DNA of 64,000 bases from Tersicoccus solisilvae (GTDB lineage Bacteria; Actinomycetota; Actinomycetes; Actinomycetales; Micrococcaceae): contig NZ_BMJI01000011.1 in the NCBI RefSeq assembly GCF_014643255.1, forward strand, positions 1-64,000, given 5' to 3'. Positions 58,501-64,000 of this stretch are shown here, piece by piece (the first letter of the stretch is position 1; the number at the start of each line of letters is the position of its first letter). A program made the translations under genes and the position numbers. Under the pieces are notes generated by a model that did no database searches, was not told where the DNA came from, and saw only the letters and a program-made list of their open reading frames with translations.

Positions 58501-59076
58501 TCCGCCGGCACGGGCACGGTGGTGGCCCGAGCACGGCTCGTGGACGCCCAGGGCGCCACCCTGATGTACCTGCCGACCAGCGAGGACGGCACCGTCGCGC
58601 AGCTTCCCCCGGGCGCCCCCGGCCGGCAGGTGGTGCTCGCCGAGCGCGCCGACCCGCACTGGGCGGCCACCGTCGACGGTGTCGCCGCGGCCGGACGGAC
58701 CGGCACCGGGCGCTCCGACTGGGCCCAGGCCTTCGCCGTTCCCGCCGGCGGCGGCCGCTTCCACGCCGCGTACTCGCATCCGGCCACGCCGTGGTGGGGC
58801 GCGGCCCAGGCCGTCGGGCTCGTCCTCACCCTGCTCCTGGCCCTGCCGTTGCGGATGCCGCGCCGGCTGACCCCGCACTGGCAACAGCCCGACGACGTGC
58901 TACGCCGTCGCGCCGCCTCCCGGGCCGGTGCGACCGCCGTCGACGTCGCCGCCACCCCGCCGGGACGCCGCGCGCCGGGAACCGGGGAGGAGCCCCGCCC
59001 CACGGAACCCGATCTGCCGGAGCGCGATCGGTGGCCGTCCGGGGACCGGCAGCCCGAAGGAGCCTCGCGTGCCTGA
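55555..59076 (+). CDS. family 2 glycosyltransferase fused to a large membrane region
   Basis: 1173 residues from GTG 55555, 7 bp after whiB2. Residues 1-250 are a GT-A glycosyltransferase: VTAVLVAHDGEHYLPRTLAGL, VAVDTGSTDRTVDLL, LLHDDGAPDPDAL, and GDDVDLCWRNRLAGHRV. The rest has about ten membrane helices in Ala/Val/Leu-rich segments and a long extracellular region near the C terminus (TSEDGTVAQLPPGAPGRQVV). It resembles actinobacterial proteins always downstream of whiB2, possibly adding arabinose, galactose or rhamnose to a wall polymer. Substrate is unknown. Confidence 0.88.
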   Translation: MHVTAVLVAHDGEHYLPRTLAGLTGQHHPLDAVVAVDTGSTDRTVDLLRAGLPAGSRLVHTDPGTPFSAAVARGLQDVDGANLDPGDAGSRWIWLLHDDGAPDPDALARLLTAVETAPSVTIAGCKQLHWDDPRALMDVGLHVSRWAERLTLIAPDEQDQGQHDAVSDVFAVNSAGMLIRRDVWDALAGFDPALPVTGDDVDLCWRNRLAGHRVIVVPRARIRHAADRAITRPRRREHAQRRRAQVHLRLTHAPAWRLPFTVLGALLGSLGTLLVSLLAKEPGYGLTELAATVAAVGRPLAVLRSRRRAAASRRVSRSVVRPLLTSAREVRSHRRSRAESAAGTVVGDGTGASDGTTEATGDSLGRDDFTSIATAARNGSAGAVLLAVVFALAAGAVAFAPFFAGPAVAGGALLPLSSGPAAVLAHATSWWSTLGAGGPAVPDPFALLLGVLTLIGAGNGSLVVAWLFPLAFALSAVTAWLAVGAVTARRSVRFWAALAYAAVPTLQTALGAGRLGAVLAHLLLPLAVLGLIRAVGGARTHRIDARGRVSTVGDLPRAGTGGTPSWTAAADAGLAAGAVVAAAPVLLPALLVAVLVLALALGRRARTLGWSLLPAVVLVAPVLVDRVIAAAGGTDAAAPFRVVLADPGLPRAATAAPLWQQLLGFPERLDLTAAVGPLPAGPWVLVGALVLGAPAVALAVAALFTAPRRAATARGAWLAVLLGLGTAVLAAVLVTGVAGDGAVVRPYPGPAVSLIALGLLVAAATGIEAWTVHRRHRPDVAAGTPFGPLGRVTGVLVCTVLCLAPLAGLGALAASRVDDDLAPLAALTGRQDAVATAPARSLPATAADRGTGPDRSRTLVLDVAEGRDPTASLVSGTGTTADALSSTALRRLADATTAGDDGAVDGATALTRRAAATVLAANGVDPATDLESLGAAFVVLRGDGGGTGTAELLAARIDTVPGLVAVGRTDAGWLWRVTPAAVSAGTGTVVARARLVDAQGATLMYLPTSEDGTVAQLPPGAPGRQVVLAERADPHWAATVDGVAAAGRTGTGRSDWAQAFAVPAGGGRFHAAYSHPATPWWGAAQAVGLVLTLLLALPLRMPRRLTPHWQQPDDVLRRRAASRAGATAVDVAATPPGRRAPGTGEEPRPTEPDLPERDRWPSGDRQPEGASRA

Positions 59077-60712
59077 ACCCCGACCGACGTCGCCCGCCGC
59101 CCGAGTCACCTGGCAACCGGCCGCCACCCGTCCGCCCGCCGCCGGCACGGCGACGGCGTCACGCGGCCGGCTGGCCGTCTCCGTCGCCGGGTCGGTCGCG
59201 GTGCTCGCCGCCGTGGGCGCCCTCGTGGCCGGCCCCGGATCGATGGCCGACACCGGTGCGGCGGCCGAGCCGGCCTCGACCGTCGCGGCACCGCCGGCGG
59301 CGGTCCCCGCCGCCGAGACGACCGCCGTCTGCCCCGATCCGCCGCGTCTGCTCAGCGCCGGGGCCGGGACGGACCCCCAGTTCAGCCCCGTCTCGGACAG
59401 CGCCCGCACCACCGTGACGGCCGTCGTCGGCGGAACCGCCACCGGTGCCACCGGCGCCACCGTGCTGGCACCCCTCACCGGGCAGCGCCCCCTGACGACC
59501 GTGACCGAGGCAGCGGGGTCCGCGTCCGGCGGCGCTGCGCCACGCGCCGTCGCCCGTGCCGGCGTCGCGGTCACCGCCGCGTCCGTGCTGCGAGCCGGGC
59601 CGGTGGACGAGACGCCCAGCATCGCGGCCGCGGTGCTGGGTTACGGCGCGGACGACGGCGACCTGCGGGGCCTCGCGGCCGCGACCTGTCAGCGTCCCGC
59701 CAACGACTCCTGGCTGCTGGGCGCCTCGACCACGGTGGGGCACACCGCCGTCCTCACCCTTCACAACCCCGGCACCAGTCCCGCCACCGTCGACCTCGAG
59801 CTGGCCGGCACCCGGGGACCGATCGCCGCGGCCGGCAGTCAGGGCCTGCTGCTCGCGCCGGGAAGCAGCCGCTCGATCGTCCTCGCGGGCCTGGCCCCCG
59901 ACCAGGCCGACCTCGGGGTGCGGGTGCGCAGCCGGGGCGCACCCGTCGCCGCGGTGATCCAGCAGAGCGTGCTGCGGGGGCTCACGCCCGGCGGCGTCGA
60001 GTACCTGACCCCGGTGCAGGGCCCGGCCCTGAGCCGGACGGTCCCCGGTGTCACGATCCAGTCACCGGCGGCCACGGCCGCGCTGCGCCGCGGCGCGCCC
60101 GACGCCGGCCCGGTCCTGCAGCTCGCGGTGCCCGGCGACGCCGACGCGACCGTCCGGGTGCAGGCCCACGGACCGTCCGGGCAGGTCGCCCTCGGCGCCG
60201 CCGGCGTCGTGCGGGCGCGGGCCGGTGCGGTGACGACGGTCGACCTGGCCGCGTTGCCCGCCGGGACGTGGGGGTTGACGGTGCGGTCCGATGTCGCGGT
60301 GACGGCCGGCGTGCGGACCGTGCGCGGGGACGCGGCGCGTCGTGCCGCCGACATCGCCCAGGCCGGGGCCGCCGGCCGGCTGGGCCAGGACGTGCTGCTG
60401 CCGGTCGTGCCCGTCGGCACGGCGCGGCTGGCGCTGACCGCCCCGGAGCAGGCCGCCACCGTCATCCTCCGCGTGGTCGGGGCCGACGGCGGGCTCGGGC
60501 CGGCGCGCACCGTCCGGGTGGAGGCCGGCCGTACCGTCGAGACCGACCCCCGGCAGGGGGCGCCCGGAGCCGCCGCTGTCGTGCTGCGATCCGACGGGGG
60601 AGCGGTGTACGCCGCACAGGTGAGCACCACCGGCGCCAGCGGCGTGACGGTCACCGGGGTGCCGGAGCCGGACGACGAGGCGCGGCAGCTCCCGCTGCGT
60701 CTGGGGCCCTGA
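59069..60712 (+). CDS. DUF5719 family exported protein
   Basis: 547 residues from GTG 59069 (GAAGGAG upstream), overlapping the glycosyltransferase by 8 bp. A membrane anchor at about 38-56 (LAVSVAGSVAVLAAVGALVAG) is followed by an Ala/Thr/Pro-rich linker and extracellular beta-rich domains (TCQRPANDSWLLGASTTVGHTAVLTLHNPGTSPATVDLELAG is a characteristic stretch, cut here into its parts). DUF5719 proteins follow this glycosyltransferase in many actinobacteria, so a shared envelope role is inferred. Function is unknown. Confidence 0.82.
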   Translation: MPEPRPTSPAARVTWQPAATRPPAAGTATASRGRLAVSVAGSVAVLAAVGALVAGPGSMADTGAAAEPASTVAAPPAAVPAAETTAVCPDPPRLLSAGAGTDPQFSPVSDSARTTVTAVVGGTATGATGATVLAPLTGQRPLTTVTEAAGSASGGAAPRAVARAGVAVTAASVLRAGPVDETPSIAAAVLGYGADDGDLRGLAAATCQRPANDSWLLGASTTVGHTAVLTLHNPGTSPATVDLELAGTRGPIAAAGSQGLLLAPGSSRSIVLAGLAPDQADLGVRVRSRGAPVAAVIQQSVLRGLTPGGVEYLTPVQGPALSRTVPGVTIQSPAATAALRRGAPDAGPVLQLAVPGDADATVRVQAHGPSGQVALGAAGVVRARAGAVTTVDLAALPAGTWGLTVRSDVAVTAGVRTVRGDAARRAADIAQAGAAGRLGQDVLLPVVPVGTARLALTAPEQAATVILRVVGADGGLGPARTVRVEAGRTVETDPRQGAPGAAAVVLRSDGGAVYAAQVSTTGASGVTVTGVPEPDDEARQLPLRLGP

Positions 60713-60718
60713 GCGGGC

Positions 60719-61225
60719 TTACTCGAACCGGCCGTAGTGCGGGTCGACCGCCTCCGGGTCCCAGTGCAGCCACGAGGCGACCAGTTCGACGATCGCGTCG
60801 TGCACCGCGTCGGCGATCGGGATGTCCCGACCGGCGAACTGCTCGACCACGCGGCGGAACACGACGACCACCACGCGCCCGTCCCGCTCGTCGAGCCGGC
60901 CCATCGGGATGCCGCCGTCGGCCAGCAGCTCGCCGGTGTCCCGGGCGCGCAGATCCTCCAGGTCGTCGGGGATCTGCTGCACCGCGAACGACACCGCGTC
61001 CAGCGCCGGCCGGTGCAGCCGCTGCAGCCTCAGCGCGGAGTCGAGGACGGCGTCGTCGAACACGTCCGTGGGGGTGCGCCGACCGGGGACGCCCCAGGGC
61101 AGGGGCCCCCCGCGCATTCCCCGTCCGTGCCGGTTGCGGCGACGCCGCGAGAACGAGCGGGACGTGGTCGCGGAGACCTCGGCGGGGACCGGCGGAACGG
61201 GCGACGGGCCGACGCTGTCGTGCAT
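60719..61225 (-). CDS. zincin-like family protein with non-canonical zinc motif
   Basis: 168 residues from ATG 61225. The first 40 are basic ([11 protein letters not shown]). The body resembles actinobacterial metallopeptidase-family proteins next to whiB2/DUF3499 (Rv3259 position): [31 protein letters not shown] and [21 protein letters not shown]. The usual HExxH is not present; the aligned stretch reads VHDAIVE. It may be inactive or use another site. It is convergent with the DUF5719 gene, 6 bp apart. Confidence 0.7.
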   Translation of the reverse strand: MHDSVGPSPVPPVPAEVSATTSRSFSRRRRNRHGRGMRGGPLPWGVPGRRTPTDVFDDAVLDSALRLQRLHRPALDAVSFAVQQIPDDLEDLRARDTGELLADGGIPMGRLDERDGRVVVVVFRRVVEQFAGRDIPIADAVHDAIVELVASWLHWDPEAVDPHYGRFE

Positions 61226-61337
61226 GGCAGAACTCTAGTCCGTCGCGCGGACCCCGCGCGGGCCCGCCGTCGCGTGGCGTCGCCGGACGGCGAGGCGGTG
61301 CCCGCCGGACCCGCGCCCCGGAGTAGGGTGGGGGACC

Positions 61338-61730
61338 GTGGGATCCTCCAGACTGTGCACCCGGACCGCCTGCGGCCAGCCGGCGGTCGCGACGCTGACC
61401 TACGTGTACGCGGACTCCACCGTGGTGCTCGGCCCGCTGGCGCTCTATCCCGAGCCGCACACCTACGACCTGTGCGGCGACCACGCCCAGCGGCTCACCG
61501 CCCCGCGCGGCTGGGAAGTCGTGCGGCTGCACACCCCGCAGGCCGGCCCGGTCGACGACCTGGCCGTCCTCGCCGACATCGTCCGGCAACCCCGGTCCGA
61601 GCCCGCGCCGGCACCCGCCCACGGTCAGCCCGCCGGCGGCCAGCGCGAGCCCGGTCAGCCGCTCGAGGCACCGTCCTCGACCGGCGTCCGCCGCGGCCAC
61701 CTGCGCATCCTGCGCGAACAGCAGCCCTGA
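61338..61730 (+). CDS. DUF3499 family protein
   Basis: 130 residues from GTG 61338. A zinc-ribbon-like pattern is visible: C7 and C12 ([11 protein letters not shown]) with C46 and H49 ([11 protein letters not shown]), followed by [12 protein letters not shown]. The C-terminal half is Pro/Gln/Gly-rich. TAGGGT (61324-61329) is a -10 about 8 nt before the start, so it may be leaderless. DUF3499 lies beside whiB2 and manB in most actinobacteria; here ahcY follows directly. Function unknown. Confidence 0.85.
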   Translation: MGSSRLCTRTACGQPAVATLTYVYADSTVVLGPLALYPEPHTYDLCGDHAQRLTAPRGWEVVRLHTPQAGPVDDLAVLADIVRQPRSEPAPAPAHGQPAGGQREPGQPLEAPSSTGVRRGHLRILREQQP

Positions 61731-61819
61731 TCCCGGCCGTCGCGTCCGGCTGTCCGACGCGACCCGCCCGAAGGACGGCCCGACGGCCGCCCCGACCGCC
61801 GTTTCCCCAAGGAGATCCC

Positions 61820-63337
<1,518 letters not shown>

Positions 63338-63374
63338 GGGCCCGCGACCGGCGGTCGACACTCCCAGCGACACC

Positions 63375-63449
63375 ACGACGAGCCCACCCCGGGGACGGCG
63401 ACGCGTCACCGCGCGTTTTCTCCGGGATGGGCTCGTCGTCGCCTACACT
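63375..63449 (+). promoter_or_regulatory. ahcY terminator and lipoprotein promoter with long inverted repeat
   Basis: ACGACGAGCCCA (63375-63386) and TGGGCTCGTCGT (63428-63439) are perfect 12-nt arms, extended by CCCGG after one mismatch. Between them a short hairpin GGCGAC/GCGTCACC is followed by GCGTTTTC, a likely ahcY terminator. TACACT (63444-63449) right after the right arm is a -10 for the lipoprotein gene. Confidence 0.5.
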
Positions 63450-63489
63450 GGGACACGGGCGTGGACGCCCGCGAACGAGGGGTCTTCAC

Positions 63490-64000
63490 GTGTCATCTGT
63501 TTTCTCCCGGCCGCCGCGCGGCCGTCTTTCCCTGCGACTCGCGGCCCTGGCCGCCGCCACCGGACTGATCGTCACGGTCGGTGGCTGTTCCGCCGGGAAC
63601 CCGGTGGCCACGGGGTCCTCGACCCGCCCGGTGAGCAGCTCCCCGTCGGCGACTGCCGCCGCGTCGACCCCGTCCGCGCCGACCCCGACCGCGACGTCGT
63701 CGTCCGCCCCGGCTCCCGTCACCGTGGCGACGAACCCCACCGCCGACGCCGTCGAGGTCAACCCGGTGACGCCGGTGACCGTCAAGGCCGCGCACGGCAC
63801 CCTCGCGGACGTGTCCCTCACCGCTGCCGACGGCACGCCCGTCAAGGGCGCGACCAGCGGCGCCGGCGCCGCCTGGAGCTCGTCCGGCCGGCTGGCCTTC
63901 GACACCGCGTACACCCTCGCGTACACGACGAAGGACACCGCCGGGGCCACCCGCACCCAGACCCAGCAGTTCACCACGGTCGCCGCGCAGAACGAGGCGG
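63490..64000 (+). CDS. Ig-like lipoprotein, probable N terminus of an L,D-transpeptidase (3' end outside window)
   Basis: At least 170 residues from GTG 63490 (GAGGGG upstream). A signal peptide (RLSLRLAALAAATGLIVTVGGC) ends in a lipobox with Cys at 33. A Ser/Thr/Ala/Pro-rich linker leads to an Ig-like domain (NPVTPVTVKAAHGTLADVSLTAADG, AWSSSGRLAFDTAYTLAYT). This is the start of actinobacterial L,D-transpeptidases of the LdtB type, but the catalytic YkuD domain lies beyond the window, so the call is provisional. Confidence 0.75.
   Translation, partial: MSSVFSRPPRGRLSLRLAALAAATGLIVTVGGCSAGNPVATGSSTRPVSSSPSATAAASTPSAPTPTATSSSAPAPVTVATNPTADAVEVNPVTPVTVKAAHGTLADVSLTAADGTPVKGATSGAGAAWSSSGRLAFDTAYTLAYTTKDTAGATRTQTQQFTTVAAQNEA

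Noticed and set aside
55270-58884. Antisense 1200-codon frame opposite the glycosyltransferase
   Set aside because: Compositional artefact; the sense strand has GT2 motifs and regular membrane helices.
61731-61819. SAH riboswitch before ahcY
   Set aside because: The 89-nt gap lacks the conserved core of the SAH riboswitch that I know; only generic GC-rich pairing is seen.

Overview
The window is chromosomal DNA from a very GC-rich (about 73% by eye) actinomycete. Evidence: a mycothiol S-conjugate amidase, a WhiB2-type iron-sulfur regulator, a PIN-PhoH fusion, DUF4307/DUF4245/DUF3499 proteins, many GTG and some TTG starts, ATGA/GTGA-coupled operons and several leaderless-looking promoters. 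Gene order from greA to glpX follows the Mycobacterium tuberculosis Rv1080c-Rv1100 neighbourhood, and the 51-63 kb part follows purE/purK, gtrA, whiB2, DUF3499 and ahcY. A Nakamurella/Frankia-grade organism would fit, but the genus is inference.

Layout. 1-500: tail of an unknown gene, a 62-bp tandem repeat and an unusually short tRNA-Leu(UAA). 0.7-3.6 kb: PadR-controlled ABC exporter with a DUF1048 domain fused in frame to the ATPase, plus a DUF6069 membrane protein. 3.6-10.3 kb: defence cluster of a TetR regulator, a 1598-residue type ISP restriction-modification enzyme, an overlapping GIY-YIG nuclease and a HEPN/Abi protein. 10.3-12.7 kb: GroES-like protein, Bax-inhibitor-1 protein and a membrane protein. 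12.9-26.1 kb: a complete galactoside utilisation locus. A DeoR-type regulator with galT and galK runs leftward; a sugar ABC importer (without its ATPase), GH2 beta-galactosidase, GH36 alpha-galactosidase and aldose 1-epimerase run rightward, nearly all with 4-bp overlaps. 26.2-28.8 kb: AI-2E-type permease and threonine ammonia-lyase.

28.9-47.4 kb is conserved actinobacterial core: greA (with an attenuator-like terminator in its leader), DUF4307, mca, a small membrane protein, a YyaL/DUF255 protein, hemolysin III, a cis-prenyltransferase, phoH2, rhomboid protease, a hypothetical protein, prepilin peptidase, a PoxB-type pyruvate oxidase, Nudix hydrolase, fumC, beta-carbonic anhydrase, DUF4245, glpX and a Fem-type aminoacyltransferase. 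A 77-nt near-perfect palindrome separates the prepilin peptidase from poxB.

47.4-48.8 kb is a sharply AT-richer islet with one DUF4062 gene, looking horizontally acquired and possibly defence-related. 48.8-63.3 kb returns to core: a hypothetical gene, manA (with an SSGG tandem repeat), purE-purK, gtrA, a TIGR03089-like protein, whiB2, a glycosyltransferase/membrane protein, a DUF5719 protein, a zincin-like protein with a degraded zinc motif, DUF3499 and ahcY. The window ends inside a lipoprotein resembling the N terminus of an Ig-like L,D-transpeptidase.

The most notable features are the type ISP/GIY-YIG/HEPN cluster, the DUF4062 islet, the greA leader attenuator, the 39.4-39.5 kb palindrome and the atypical tRNA-Leu(UAA), whose TTA codon I saw in frame in both acquired genes.
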